A DNA stretch of 64,000 nucleotides, taken from assembly GCF_017833295.1 (NCBI RefSeq), contig NZ_JAFIBW010000001.1:558001-622000 (forward strand), written 5' to 3'. The notes under the pieces were generated by a model. The model worked only from the letters and a program-made list of their open reading frames with translations. It searched no databases and was not told where the DNA came from. The position numbers were made by a program, and so were the translations under genes. Each line of letters starts with the position of its first letter. Within the stretch, counting starts at the first letter, position 1. Positions 44,326-60,304 of the stretch are shown in pieces. The stretch comes from Methylobacterium sp. PvR107. GTDB taxonomy: Bacteria > Pseudomonadota > Alphaproteobacteria > Rhizobiales > Beijerinckiaceae.

Positions 44326-45756
44326 TCAGGCTGTCCGGCCGGCAAGGCCGTCGGCAATGCGGTTTCGAACTTCTGTTCGCGCGTCCTCACGCACCAGCGG
44401 TCCGAGCGCGACGAGCGCGGCGAACAGAAGGGCAATCTCGATGTGGTAGACGATGAGGTAGCCGATGGCGGGCTCGTTCATGCCCTCGCCGAGCACGCCC
44501 GACTGCGCGATGGCGCCGCCGACGTCGCGGACGAGGCCGCTCGCCGCGATCGACAGGCCCGCGGCGGTCGCCTGCACGGCGCCCCAGGCGCCGAGCGCCA
44601 GCCCGGTATCCTCGGGGCCGGCGCGGTTCATCGAGGCGGTGAGCGTGCCGTGGGCGAACAGGCCGCCGCCGAGCCCGATCAGGCTGACGCCCGCCGCGAA
44701 CAGATCGGCGGAGGCGAGGGGGGCTGCGAAGACCACCGCGGAGAACGCCAGGATCCCGATCCCGACGCCGACCGCCGACACCCGGAACGGGTCGCCGCCG
44801 CGGCCGAGCCAGCGCGCCGCGATCAGCAGGCCGAGGCCGCCGCCCGCGGCCAGCAGCGCGGTCAGCGCCGTGGTCGCCCCCACGGAGAGGTGCAGGATCT
44901 GGCCGCCATAGGGTTCGAGCAGGATGTCCTGCATGGAGAAGCCGGCCGTGCCGAGCCCGATCGCCACGAGGCGCCGCCGGGCGGTGCGCTGCCCCGCATA
45001 GGCCTGCCAGGAGGCGCGGAAGTCGCGCTGCGGCACGTCCCGGCTGCGGTTGGGATCGCGCGGCTCCTGTTTCCAGAGGGCGAAGCCGTTGAGGATGATG
45101 GTGACGAGCGCCGCGCCCTGGATCACCTGGATCAGGCGGACGGCCGAGAAGTGGGCGAGGCACAGGCCGAACACCACGGCGCTCGCCATCATGCCGAACA
45201 GCAAGGCCGCGCAGAGCAGCGCCACGACCTTCGGGCGGGCATGCGCGGGGGCGAGGTCGGTGGCGAGGGCGAGGCCCACGGTCTGGGTCGTGTGCAGGCC
45301 CGCGCCGACCAGCAGGAAGGCGAGCGCCGCAGCGAGGTCACCGACCCAGAGCGGCCCGGTCGTATCGCCCGACAGGATCAGCAGGGCGAAGGGCATGATC
45401 GCCAGCCCGCCGAACTGGAGCAGCGTGCCGAACCAGATATAGGGCACCCGCCGCCATCCCAGCACCGAGCGGTGCGTGTCCGACCGAAAGCCGACGAGCG
45501 CCCGCAGGGGGGCGAAGATCAGCGGCAGGGCCAGCATCACGGCCACGATCCAGGCCGGAACGCCGAGTTCGACGATCATGACCCGGTTCAGGGTGCCGAT
45601 CAGCAGCACCGCCGCCATGCCGACGGTGACCTGGAACAAAGCGAGACGCAGGAGGCGGCCCAGCGGCAGCTCGACGGTTGCGGCATCCGCAAAGGGCAGG
45701 ATCGCCGGGCCGAGACGCATCAGGGCGGCGGTGAGTTTTCGGGATGCGGCACTCAT
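44326..45756 (-). CDS. lhaA: light-harvesting 1 assembly protein LhaA (PucC/BCD family MFS)
   Basis: The 476-residue MFS-type membrane protein of about 12 segments belongs to the BCD family: RLALFQVTVGMAAVLLIGTL NRVM near the start, LRALVGFRSDTHRSVLGWRR VPYIW (loop 2-3 motif), ILLEPYGGQILHLSVGATTA and a GLGGGLFAHGTLTASMN segment. LhaA supports assembly of the core antenna, possibly by delivering bacteriochlorophyll. It starts by ATGA overlap with bchM and lies directly upstream of puhA. Confidence 0.92.
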   Translation of the reverse strand: MSAASRKLTAALMRLGPAILPFADAATVELPLGRLLRLALFQVTVGMAAVLLIGTLNRVMIVELGVPAWIVAVMLALPLIFAPLRALVGFRSDTHRSVLGWRRVPYIWFGTLLQFGGLAIMPFALLILSGDTTGPLWVGDLAAALAFLLVGAGLHTTQTVGLALATDLAPAHARPKVVALLCAALLFGMMASAVVFGLCLAHFSAVRLIQVIQGAALVTIILNGFALWKQEPRDPNRSRDVPQRDFRASWQAYAGQRTARRRLVAIGLGTAGFSMQDILLEPYGGQILHLSVGATTALTALLAAGGGLGLLIAARWLGRGGDPFRVSAVGVGIGILAFSAVVFAAPLASADLFAAGVSLIGLGGGLFAHGTLTASMNRAGPEDTGLALGAWGAVQATAAGLSIAASGLVRDVGGAIAQSGVLGEGMNEPAIGYLIVYHIEIALLFAALVALGPLVREDARTEVRNRIADGLAGRTA

Positions 45757-46655
45757 GTCAGCACCCTGGGCGTCGCTACGCCCCCTCCCCCCTGCGTGGG
45801 GGAGGGTGGCCCCTGCGTCAGCAGGGGTCGGGAGAGGGGAGCGACGGTGTCGGAACTGGCGCGGCCTTCATGAAGGCTCTCGCCGCGTCCGGAGGCCAGA
45901 TTCCCCTCTCCCCCCCTGCCGCGCGGGGTACCCTCCCCCGCCAAGGGGGGCGGGAGGGTGCGTGTCAGCGCGATCGCGTTCGACAGGTAGAAGCCGCTGT
46001 TGATCCGGTGCGACCGCGCCCAGGCAAAGCCGTCGAGGGCCCGTTCCGAAGACATCCGCCGCCGCAGCCCACGCTCGGTGACCGGCACGATGGCCGGCGA
46101 GCGGTCGCCGCGCGGAAAGAACTGTCCGGCCGCGTGCATCAGCGTCAGCAGCGCTGTACGCGGCGCCACGGTGAACAGAACCGAGCCGTTCGTCCGTGCG
46201 CCGAGCGCCGCCAGCGCCCGGGCGATGTCGGCGGAGCGGTAGTGGATCAGCGAATCCATCGCCACCACGTGGTCGAACCGTCCGAGCCCCGGATCGAGCA
46301 TGTCGCCGACACGGAAATCGATGCGCCCTCCCCCGGGGATCGCCGGCAGCCGCTCCTGCGCCAGCCCGATCAGCGTGGGTGAGACGTCGATGGCCACCAC
46401 CTCGGCGCCCCGGCGGGCGGCCTCGACGCTCAGCGCCCCGGTGCCGCAGCCGGCATCGAGCAGGCGCAGGCCGGTCATGTCGGCCGGCAGCCAGGAGAGC
46501 AGCGTCGCCCGCATGGCGTCGCGCCCGGCCCGCACCGTGGCGCGGATCCGGCTCACCGGAGCGTCGGAGGTCAGGCGCGACCACGCATCGACCGCGGTGC
46601 GGTCGAAATAGGTGGTCAGCTCACCCCGGCGGGCGTCGTAGCTGGCGCTGGCCAT
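45753..46655 (-). CDS. bchM: Mg-protoporphyrin IX O-methyltransferase, with repeat-derived C-terminal extension
   Basis: The 300-residue SAM-dependent enzyme methylates the C13 propionate of Mg-protoporphyrin IX. It has ARRGELTTYFDRTAVDAWSR near the start, the SAM motif LLDAGCGTGALSVEAARRGA near 66-85, and VGDMLDPGLGRFDHVVAMDS. The family normally ends soon after FYLSNAIALTR (about 230). Here roughly 60 more residues (about 233-293) are read from a type A palindromic repeat, followed by ATPRVLT and an ATGA overlap with lhaA. The start at ATG 46655 is taken over the adjacent TTG. Confidence 0.93.
   Translation of the reverse strand: MASASYDARRGELTTYFDRTAVDAWSRLTSDAPVSRIRATVRAGRDAMRATLLSWLPADMTGLRLLDAGCGTGALSVEAARRGAEVVAIDVSPTLIGLAQERLPAIPGGGRIDFRVGDMLDPGLGRFDHVVAMDSLIHYRSADIARALAALGARTNGSVLFTVAPRTALLTLMHAAGQFFPRGDRSPAIVPVTERGLRRRMSSERALDGFAWARSHRINSGFYLSNAIALTRTLPPPLAGEGTPRGRGGEGNLASGRGESLHEGRASSDTVAPLSRPLLTQGPPSPTQGGGGVATPRVLT
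45779..45958. repeat. GC-rich palindromic element, type A, inside bchM
   Basis: About 180 bases: CCCCCTGCGTGGGGGAGGGT hairpin, GTCAGCAGGGGTCGGGAGAG then GGGAGCGACGG, a variable middle, and GGGGTACCCTCCCCCGCCAA. Same orientation as the other three copies. It is translated antisense as the C-terminal tail of BchM. Confidence 0.8.
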
Positions 46656-46671
46656 CAATCGAACCCCAAAC

Positions 46672-51297
<4,626 letters not shown>

Positions 51298-51308
<11 letters not shown>

Positions 51309-52914
51309 AATGCGCCTTGGCGTCGTAGAGGGTTTCGAGGGTGATGAGCGGCAGCTGCCGCTCACGGGCGAATCGCTCCGTGTTGGTGCGCGCCTTGCCG
51401 CGCACGAAGAACGGGATCTTTTTCAGCTCTTTCTCGGCCTCGGGCGCCCAGGGGGCGACCGCCACCGCGACAGGATGGTCGAGATGGATCGGCGCCGGCG
51501 CGGACTCCGGTGCAGGCGCGGTTTCGGGCACAGGCGCGGCTTGGGGCACAGGCGCGGCTTGGGGCGCCGGTGCGGCGACCGGCGTGCCGCCGAGATGCGA
51601 GGGGCCGACGCCGTCGTGGAATTCGGGATCCTCCCGGAACATGCCGAGGAGGTGCTCTTCGAGGCCCATCATCAGCGGATGGACCAAGGTATCGAACAGG
51701 ACGTTGGCGCCCTCGAAGCCCATCTGAGGGGCGTAGCGGGCCGGGAAGTCCTGGACATGGACCGGGGCCGAGATCACCGCGCAGGGGATGCCGAGCCGCT
51801 TGGCGACGTGGCGTTCCATCTGGGTGCCGAGCACCAGTTCCGGCGCGGCCGCCCGGATCGCCGCCTCGACGTCGAGGTAGTCGTCGGTGATCAGCGCCTC
51901 GATGCCGTGCTCGGCCGCCTCGGCGCGGACCTCGCGGGCGAATTCGCGGCCGTAGGTGCCGAGCCCGACAACGGTGAAGCCGAGTTCCTTCGCGGCGATC
52001 CGGGCGAGGCCGATGGCGTGCGTGGCATCGCCGAACACGAAGACGCGCTTGCCCGTGAGATAGGTCGAATCGACCGAGCGGGAGTACCAGGGCAGCCGCG
52101 AGCCGGGGCCGTCGAGTACGGGCGACGCATCGATCCCGGCGAGACCGGCCACCTCCTCGACGAACCGGCGGGTGCCGCCGACGCCGATCGGGACGGTCTG
52201 CGTGAACGGCTGCCCGAAATTCTTCTTCAGATATTCTGCCGCCGAGCGGGCGGTCTCGGGGTAGAGCACGACGTTGAAGTCGGCGTCCCTGAGCCGGCCG
52301 AGATCGGCGGGCGTGGCCCCCAGCGGCGCCACGACGTTGACCGCGACGCCGAGCGAATCGAGCAGCCGGCGGATCTCGATCAGATCGTCCCGGTGGCGGA
52401 AGCCGAGCGCCGTCGGCCCGAGGATGTTGCAGAGCGGGCGCTGTCCGGGCTCACGCGCGGGGCGCGGACCGGCGGCACCTGCGAGCGCCCGGACGAGGCG
52501 ATAAAAAGTTTCCGACGCGCCCCAGTTCTCCTTCTTCTGGTAGGCGGGCAGCTCCAGCGGAATCACCGGGATCGGCAGATCGAGCGCCTTGGCCAGCCCG
52601 CCCGGATCGTCCTGGATCAGCTCGGCGGTGCAGGAGGCGCCGACGATCATCGCCTGCGGCTGGAAGCGCGCGTAGGCGGCGGCGACCGAGGTCTTGAACA
52701 GCGCGGCGGTGTCGCGGCCGAGATCCTGTGCCCGGAAGGTCGTGTAGGTCACGGGCGGGCGGGCGTCCCGCCGCTCGATCATGGTGAACAGCAGGTCGGC
52801 GTAGGTGTCGCCCTGCGGCGCGTGCAGCACGTAATGCAGCCCGGACATCGCGGTGGCGACGCGCATCGCGCCGATATGCGGGGGGCCTTCGTAGGTCCAG
52901 AGGGTGAGCTGCAT
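51298..52914 (-). CDS. bchB: dark-operative protochlorophyllide reductase subunit B
   Basis: The 538-residue catalytic subunit starts [20 protein letters not shown]. It has the cluster-binding [20 protein letters not shown] and [20 protein letters not shown]. An Ala/Pro-rich tether at about 435-475 ([20 protein letters not shown]) precedes the C-terminal domain ([20 protein letters not shown]). The tether is coded by a 21-base direct repeat in imperfect tandem. Its length differs from the usual short linker in relatives. bchN lies four bases upstream. Confidence 0.95.
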
Positions 52915-52918
52915 GGTG

Positions 52919-54829
<1,911 letters not shown>

Positions 54830-55016
54830 CTAAGATCATTGCCAAGTTCGTCAGGAAGCGTATCGTCGCTCGGCCGCCGGAGACTGCGGCGACTTGGCTG
54901 GTCAGATCCAGGGACCAACGAAGACGAAGAATAGACAGGCGAGCAACGCCGCACCCGATTCGCAAGCGGGAGCACCGGACCTTTGATGGCCGGGGCCGTT
55001 TCAGGGAGGGATGCCG

Positions 55017-55913
55017 ATGGGAGACTGGAGGCATTTCGGTGAGCGCCTGGAATACGGCCCGCCCTCGGCAGGCTGCGGACCCGCGTGCGATGCCCTTCCC
55101 CACTACCGTGATGTACCCGCCGCCTGGCCTGACCGGCAGTCGCCTCTGCCCGAGGCGCTCGCGCGGGTCGTCGAAGCCGAGATCCTGCCGCGGCTGATGC
55201 TGGCCCACCGCCCGGTCGCCGGGCGTCGGGCGCAGCAGGCCGGGCGTGCACCGAGTCTGCATGAGATCGCGGCGTTCAGCGCCCTGCTGCTGGCTCCCGG
55301 ACCGGTCGATCTCGGCGCCGAGGTGGAGGCTCTACGGGAGGGCGGTCTGCCGCTGGCGCGTTTGCTCCTCGACCTGCTCGCCCCGGCGGCGCGGCACCTC
55401 GGGGCGCTCTGGGAGGAGGATGCCTGCGATTTCCTGGCCGTCACTGAAGCGCTCGGCCGGCTCCAGACGATGAGCCGGTACCTCTGCGCCGAGATGGAGA
55501 GCGAATCGGTCTCCGCGAACGGGCGCAGCGTCCTGCTGCTGCCCTGCCCCGGCGAGACTCACCGATTCGGCCTGTCGATCGTCGCGAGCTTCTTTCGGGA
55601 GGCCGGCTGGGACGTGACCACGGCGGCGCCGGGGCCCGATCTCGATCCCCTGGACCTGCTCGGCATCGAGTGGTTCGACGTGGTCGGGCTGTCGCTCTCC
55701 TCGGATGTCCTCCTGCCGGCCCTGGTCACAGCCGTCGCGGATGTGCGCCGCGTCTCGCGCAACCCGGGAATCCGCGTGCTCGTCGGCGGCCCCTATTTTG
55801 CGCGCGCCGGCGGCGATGCGGGGATCGTCGGCGCCGATGCCTGCGCGGCCGATGCCTGCCTCGCACCCGCCGCGGCGGAAGCTTTGCTGGACAGACAGGC
55901 ATTGGCCTGCTGA
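55017..55913 (+). CDS. B12-binding photosynthesis regulator PpaA/AerR
   Basis: The 298-residue protein has a helical N-terminal half (LHEIAAFSALLLAPGPVDLG, LWEEDACDFLAVTEALGRLQ) and a C-terminal cobalamin-binding Rossmann fold. That fold has LLLPCPGETHRFGLSIVASF (ExHxxG, near 187) and VVGLSLSSDVLLPALVTAVA, ending IRVLVGGPYF. This is the PpaA/AerR arrangement: a light- and B12-dependent antirepressor that acts on PpsR/CrtJ. The ATG at 55017 is preferred over 55011 because AGGGAGGG abuts the earlier ATG and sits properly from the later one. It is divergent from bchF and upstream of ppsR. Confidence 0.88.
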   Translation: MGDWRHFGERLEYGPPSAGCGPACDALPHYRDVPAAWPDRQSPLPEALARVVEAEILPRLMLAHRPVAGRRAQQAGRAPSLHEIAAFSALLLAPGPVDLGAEVEALREGGLPLARLLLDLLAPAARHLGALWEEDACDFLAVTEALGRLQTMSRYLCAEMESESVSANGRSVLLLPCPGETHRFGLSIVASFFREAGWDVTTAAPGPDLDPLDLLGIEWFDVVGLSLSSDVLLPALVTAVADVRRVSRNPGIRVLVGGPYFARAGGDAGIVGADACAADACLAPAAAEALLDRQALAC

Positions 55914-55942
55914 AAGGGTTGTAACCCGAACTTCACATTACG

Positions 55943-57397
55943 GTGACCGTGACACTCCAGCCTCGCCCCACCCCGCAGCAGCCGCCCGCGGCCCTGCAGC
56001 AGGTGGCCGGTCACCTCGACGGAGCGGTGGCCGGGCGCATCGTCGCGGCCTCTGCCGACCTGTCATTGGTAATCGACGCCGACGGCGTGATCCGCGACGC
56101 GACGGTCGGCACGGATCTCGATGCGGAGAACATCCCCGGCTGGCTGGGCCGGCGCTGGGTCGACACTGTGACGGTGGAGAGCCGGCCCAAGGTCGATGCC
56201 CTGCTGCGCGACGCCCGGCCCGAGGGTATCACCCGCTGGCGCCAGATCAACCATCCTTCCCCCAGCGGCATCGACCTGCCGATTCGCTACACCTCGATTC
56301 GTCCGGCCGAAGGCGGCCCGATCCTGGTTCTCGGGCGCGACATGCGGGCCGTTTCGGCGCTCCAGCGCCGGCTGGTGGAAACCCAGCAGGCGCTGGAGCG
56401 GGATTACGACCGCCTCCGCGCGGCCGAGACCCGCTACCGACAGCTGTTCCAGATCTCTGGTGAGCCGGTTCTGGTGGTCGATGCCGGCACACGGCGGGTC
56501 TCCGAGGCCAACCCGGCTGCCGCACGCCTGCTCGGGCGCCCCGCCAAGCGAATCGTCGGCCAGGACGCGGTCGACCTGTTCGATGCCGCCAGCCCCCGGG
56601 CCATCGAAGCCCAGTTCGCCGCCCTTCGGGCAACCGGGCAGGCCGGGGAGATCCGGGCCACCCTGCCGCACGGGCGCGGCGAGGTGACCGTCTCGGCCTC
56701 GCTGTTCCGTGGCGAGGGCGGAGCCAGCGCGTTGATGCGGCTCGTGGCCGATCCGGTGGCCGCCGAGACTGGGGCCGAGGAAGCGCCCACCCGCGCGGTG
56801 ATTGAGGCCTTGCCCGAGGGCTTCGTGGTCACCGACCCGTCCCGGCGGATCCTCACCGCCAACGCAGCCTTCCTTGAATTGGCGCAGCTTGCCACCGAGG
56901 GGCAGGCGCGCGGGCGGACGCTGGATCACTGGCTCGGCCGCGAGGAGACCGAGGCGCAGGCCCTGTTCGCCACCCTCGTCGAACACGGGGCCGTGCGCCG
57001 GTTCGCCACCGTGATCCGCGGCACGTTCGGCGGGATCGAAGATGTGGAGGTCGCCGCCGTGTCTGTGGCGGGCGCGCGTCCCTGCCTCGGCTTCGCGATC
57101 CGCCCCGCGCCGCGGCGGATCCCCGAAGGGCGGTTTGAGGGGCGCCTTCCGGGCGGGCGGGATGTGCCGCGATCGGTGGAGCAGATGGCCGAACTGGTCG
57201 GGCGGGTCTCGATGAAGACCCTGGTGCGCGAGACGACCGACCTGATCGAGAAGCTCTGCATCGAGGCGGCCCTGCGGATCACCCGGGACAACCGGGCCTC
57301 GGCGGCCGAGATGCTGGGCCTCAGCCGGCAGGGCCTCTACGCCAAGATGCACCGCTACGGTGTCGGCGACCTCGACGGGCCCGCCGAGGAGAACTGA
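55943..57397 (+). CDS. ppsR: PpsR/CrtJ photosynthesis repressor
   Basis: The 484-residue regulator has an N-terminal region plus PAS domains (about 30-130, 165-280 and 285-400, for example YRQLFQISGEPVLVVDAGTR and VIEALPEGFVVTDPSRRILT) and a C-terminal Fis-type HTH (CIEAALRITRDNRASAAEML and GLSRQGLYAKMHRYG). PpsR represses bch, crt and puc genes under high oxygen. A GTG at 55943 is taken; a second at 55949 is possible. GGGTTGTAACCC (55917-55928), a small palindrome, lies between ppaA and ppsR. No Cys of the HTH redox pair is seen in 'LGLSRQGLYAKM'. Confidence 0.9.
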   Translation: MTVTLQPRPTPQQPPAALQQVAGHLDGAVAGRIVAASADLSLVIDADGVIRDATVGTDLDAENIPGWLGRRWVDTVTVESRPKVDALLRDARPEGITRWRQINHPSPSGIDLPIRYTSIRPAEGGPILVLGRDMRAVSALQRRLVETQQALERDYDRLRAAETRYRQLFQISGEPVLVVDAGTRRVSEANPAAARLLGRPAKRIVGQDAVDLFDAASPRAIEAQFAALRATGQAGEIRATLPHGRGEVTVSASLFRGEGGASALMRLVADPVAAETGAEEAPTRAVIEALPEGFVVTDPSRRILTANAAFLELAQLATEGQARGRTLDHWLGREETEAQALFATLVEHGAVRRFATVIRGTFGGIEDVEVAAVSVAGARPCLGFAIRPAPRRIPEGRFEGRLPGGRDVPRSVEQMAELVGRVSMKTLVRETTDLIEKLCIEAALRITRDNRASAAEMLGLSRQGLYAKMHRYGVGDLDGPAEEN

Positions 57398-57837
57398 GTC
57401 CCCGAGAGGCGATCTCCGCCGCCTTCACAAACACGGCGCGCAGCGGCGCGTCCACATCCGACATCCGTGGCCGCGGCGCCCGGGATTTTGACCCGCCGAG
57501 GCGCCACATCGGGCTCGATCGGGCCCGCCGGACTGCCCAACCTTTAGCCCGACGCGTCGGGCTCCGGCACGCCGCCTGCGCTCCAGAACGATGGCGTCCA
57601 TAACAGCGCGCCCTTTCGGAACACGAAGCAGGCCGCACCCGTCGGACAACAGGTCCGAGACGTGGATCGGCATAGGCGTCGAAGGCCCGGACGGTGCCTG
57701 CCGGCCGCATCCATCCAGCGTATCGTCGAGGGCGGATCCGCACATGGAAGCCCTCCATTCCGCCGCTCGCTGAATAATGTATTTTCAACCCGCGGCTGTA
57801 TTCGCGAGACAAATGGCACGCACGCCGAAACCCGAAA
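57398..57837. other. gap without a supported gene, before bchG
   Basis: About 440 bases hold short overlapping frames on both strands. None has a recognisable motif or a clear RBS. The right end, from about 57775, becomes AT-richer, as expected for the bchG promoter region. Confidence 0.4.
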
Positions 57838-57855
57838 TGTAAATCTGACTTGACA
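57838..57855. promoter_or_regulatory. candidate PpsR/CrtJ operator upstream of bchG
   Basis: TGTAAATCTGACTTGACA is a perfect TGT-N12-ACA, the PpsR/CrtJ consensus. Its last six bases are the TTGACA of a possible -35 for bchG. The site ends 28 bases before the bchG ATG. Confidence 0.72.
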
Positions 57856-57883
57856 CTCGGTGCTGCACCGGTAGCTTCCGATC

Positions 57884-58768
57884 ATGGCCGCCACGCCCGC
57901 CCCGAGCGCAGTCATCGAGCTGCTGAAGCCGCTGACATGGTTCGCGCCGATGTGGGCGTTCGCCTGCGGGGTGATCTCCTCGGGCCAGCCGGCCAGTGGC
58001 CAGTGGCCGGTGATCGCCGCCGGCGTGCTGCTGGCCGGGCCGCTGGTCTGCGCCACCAGTCAGGCCGCCAACGACTGGTTCGACCGCCACGTCGACGCGA
58101 TCAACGAGCCGAACCGGCCGATTCCCTCCGGGCGCATTCCGGGCCGCTGGGGGCTCTACCTTGCGCTCGCCTGGACGCTGCTGTCGCTGGTCGTGGCCGC
58201 GGCTCTGGGTCCCTGGATCCTCGGGGCCGCCCTGTTCGGGCTGGTGCTCGCCTGGATCTACTCGGCGCCGCCGGTGCGGCTGAAGCGGAACGGCTGGTGG
58301 GGCAACGCGGCGGTGGCGCTCTGCTACGAGGGTCTGCCCTGGTTCACCGGCGCAGCCGTCATGGCCGCCGCCCTGCCCGACCGGCGGGTGCTCCTGGTGG
58401 CGCTGCTCTACGCGGCCGGCGCCCACGGCATCATGACCCTCAACGACTTCAAGTCGGTGGAGGGCGACCGGCGGATGGGGCTGCTGTCGCTGCCGGTGCA
58501 GATGGGCTCCGAGCGTGCCGCGCGCTTCGCTTGCTTGGTCATGGCCCTGCCGCAGGTCGCGGTGATTGCGCTGCTCGTCGGCTGGGAGCGGTACTGGCAT
58601 GCCGGGATCGTGGCGGCGCTGCTCGCCGGCCAACTGGTCCTGATGGTCCGGTTCCTCGAGAATCCCCGGGAGCGGGCGATCTGGTACAACGGTACCGGCA
58701 CCACCCTCTACGTCCTCGGCATGCTGGTCGCGGCCTTCGCGCTGCGCCCGCTAGTGGGAGGGGCGTGA
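57884..58768 (+). CDS. bchG: bacteriochlorophyll synthase (geranylgeranyl/phytyl transferase)
   Basis: The 294-residue UbiA-family membrane prenyltransferase esterifies bacteriochlorophyllide with the geranylgeranyl tail. It has about eight hydrophobic segments, the Asp-rich motif ANDWFDRHVDAINEPNRPIP (near 68) and the second site GIMTLNDFKSVEGDRRMGLL (near 182). It overlaps the next gene as TGATG and heads the bchG-pucC-like-bchP-tspO operon. Confidence 0.96.
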   Translation: MAATPAPSAVIELLKPLTWFAPMWAFACGVISSGQPASGQWPVIAAGVLLAGPLVCATSQAANDWFDRHVDAINEPNRPIPSGRIPGRWGLYLALAWTLLSLVVAAALGPWILGAALFGLVLAWIYSAPPVRLKRNGWWGNAAVALCYEGLPWFTGAAVMAAALPDRRVLLVALLYAAGAHGIMTLNDFKSVEGDRRMGLLSLPVQMGSERAARFACLVMALPQVAVIALLVGWERYWHAGIVAALLAGQLVLMVRFLENPRERAIWYNGTGTTLYVLGMLVAAFALRPLVGGA

Positions 58769-60300
58769 TGGCGCAGGATCTAGGCGCGGGCAGCGCAGAC
58801 GCTCTCCCTCCCCCCTCTGCGGGGGAGGGTGGCTCTCGCGTCAGAGACGGTCGGGAGAGGGGAGCGACGGTGCCGAACCGGTCGCGATTCGTCTCACAGC
58901 CTGAGACGTCGCGCCGCCCCTCTTCCCCCCTGCCGCGCCGGGTACCCTCCCCCGCAAAGGGGCGGGGGAGAGCGTCCACGCCCGAAGGGTATCTGGGCTG
59001 GCCCCAGATCGTCCGCCTCGGCCTCGTCCAGACCGCGCTCGGCAGCGTCGTCGTGCTGATGACCGCCACCCTCAACCGGGTGATGGTGGTGGAGCTGGCG
59101 CTCCCCGCCCTCGTGCCGGGCCTGCTGGTTGCCCTGCACTACGCCGTGCAGGTCCTGCGCCCGCGCTGGGGCTACGGCTCCGACCGCAGCGGCCGCCGCA
59201 CCCCCTGGATCGTCGGCGGCATGGCCGCCCTCTGCCTCGGCGGGTTCGGCGCCGCCTGCGGCACTGCGCTGGCCGCCGAGAACCTCGTTCTGGGGCTTGC
59301 GCTCGCCGCCCTCTCGTTCCTGTGCGTCGGCATGGGCGTCGGCGCGGCCGGGACCTCGCTCCTCGTCCTGCTGTCGGGCGGCGTCGCGCCGGCCCGGCGG
59401 GGCGCGGCCGCCACCGTCGTCTGGGTCATGATGATCGTCGGCTTCGCCGTCACGGCGCCGCTCGCCGGGCACTTCCTCGACCCGTTCTCCGGCCTGCGGC
59501 TCGCGGCGGTGTCGGGCACGGTCTCGCTCGTCGCCTTCTGCGTGGCGGCGCTCGCGGTCGCGGGCGTCGAGCGCCGCCTGCCGATCCGGGCGCCCGAGGC
59601 CGCGGAGGCGCGCCGCCCGTTCTTCACCGTGCTGGCCCATGTCCTGGCCGACCCGGTGGCCCGGACCTTCACGATCTTCGTCTTCGTGTCGATGCTGGCC
59701 TACAGCGCCCAGGAGCTGATTCTGGAGCCCTATGCCGGCTTCGTCTTCGCGATGAGCCCCGGTGCCACCACCAAGCTCGCCGGCCTCCAGCATGGCGGCG
59801 TGCTCGCCGGCATGCTGCTGGTGGCGGCGGTGACGCTCGTCGCCCGCGGGACCGCCCTCGCCTCCCTGCGGCTCTGGATCGGGATCGGCTGCGCCGGCTC
59901 GGCCGCCGCCCTGTTCGCCCTCGCGAGCGGCGCGGCGTCGGGATCGGACTTCCCCCTGCGCGCGACGGTCTTCGCCCTCGGTGTCGCCAACGGCGCCTAC
60001 GCGGTCGCCGCCATCGGCTCGATGATGGCGCTCGCCGGCCGCGGCGACGCGCGGGAGCGCGGCACCCGCATGGGCGTCTGGGGCGCCGCGCAGGGCGTCG
60101 CCTTCGGGGCCGGCGGTTTTCTCGGCGCGGTGGCGGTGGATGCCGTCCGGCTCGTCACCGCCGAACCCGTCCAGGCCTACGCGGTGGTGTTCGCCGCGGA
60201 AGGGCTGCTGTTCCTCGTCGCGGTCGTCCTGGCGGCGCGGCTCGAACCCGCTCCGGCACCCGATTCGGTGCCGCTCGATCCTGCCTTCAGCGTGAGGTGA
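58768..60300 (+). CDS. BCD-family MFS transporter (PucC-like), with repeat-derived N-terminal insertion
   Basis: The 510-residue membrane protein belongs to the bacteriochlorophyll-delivery (PucC/LhaA) branch of the MFS: LVQTALGSVVVLMTATLNRV near 90, PRWGYGSDRSGRRTPWIVGG and LILEPYAGFVFAMSPGATTK. It corresponds to the orf428-type gene between bchG and bchP in other clusters. The family sequence resumes at YLGWPQIVRLG (about 75). Residues about 12-70 are read sense-strand from a type A palindromic repeat (58804-58971). The first residues MAQDLGAGSA and TGATG overlap with bchG fix the start. Confidence 0.88.
   Translation: MAQDLGAGSADALPPPSAGEGGSRVRDGRERGATVPNRSRFVSQPETSRRPSSPLPRRVPSPAKGRGRASTPEGYLGWPQIVRLGLVQTALGSVVVLMTATLNRVMVVELALPALVPGLLVALHYAVQVLRPRWGYGSDRSGRRTPWIVGGMAALCLGGFGAACGTALAAENLVLGLALAALSFLCVGMGVGAAGTSLLVLLSGGVAPARRGAAATVVWVMMIVGFAVTAPLAGHFLDPFSGLRLAAVSGTVSLVAFCVAALAVAGVERRLPIRAPEAAEARRPFFTVLAHVLADPVARTFTIFVFVSMLAYSAQELILEPYAGFVFAMSPGATTKLAGLQHGGVLAGMLLVAAVTLVARGTALASLRLWIGIGCAGSAAALFALASGAASGSDFPLRATVFALGVANGAYAVAAIGSMMALAGRGDARERGTRMGVWGAAQGVAFGAGGFLGAVAVDAVRLVTAEPVQAYAVVFAAEGLLFLVAVVLAARLEPAPAPDSVPLDPAFSVR
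58804..58971. repeat. GC-rich palindromic element, type A, inside the pucC-like gene
   Basis: About 168 bases: CTCCCCCCTCTGCGGGGGAG hairpin, GGTCGGGAGAGGGGAGCGAC, a variable middle and GGGTACCCTCCCCCGCAAAG. Same orientation as the copies at 16508, 37456 and 45779. It is translated sense-strand within the N-terminus of the transporter. Confidence 0.8.
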
Positions 60301-60304
60301 GGCC

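Noticed and set aside
57544..58056. 170-codon minus-strand frame before and into bchG
   Set aside because: It overlaps the bchG start and the PpsR box, and its translation has no recognisable domain and no clear RBS.
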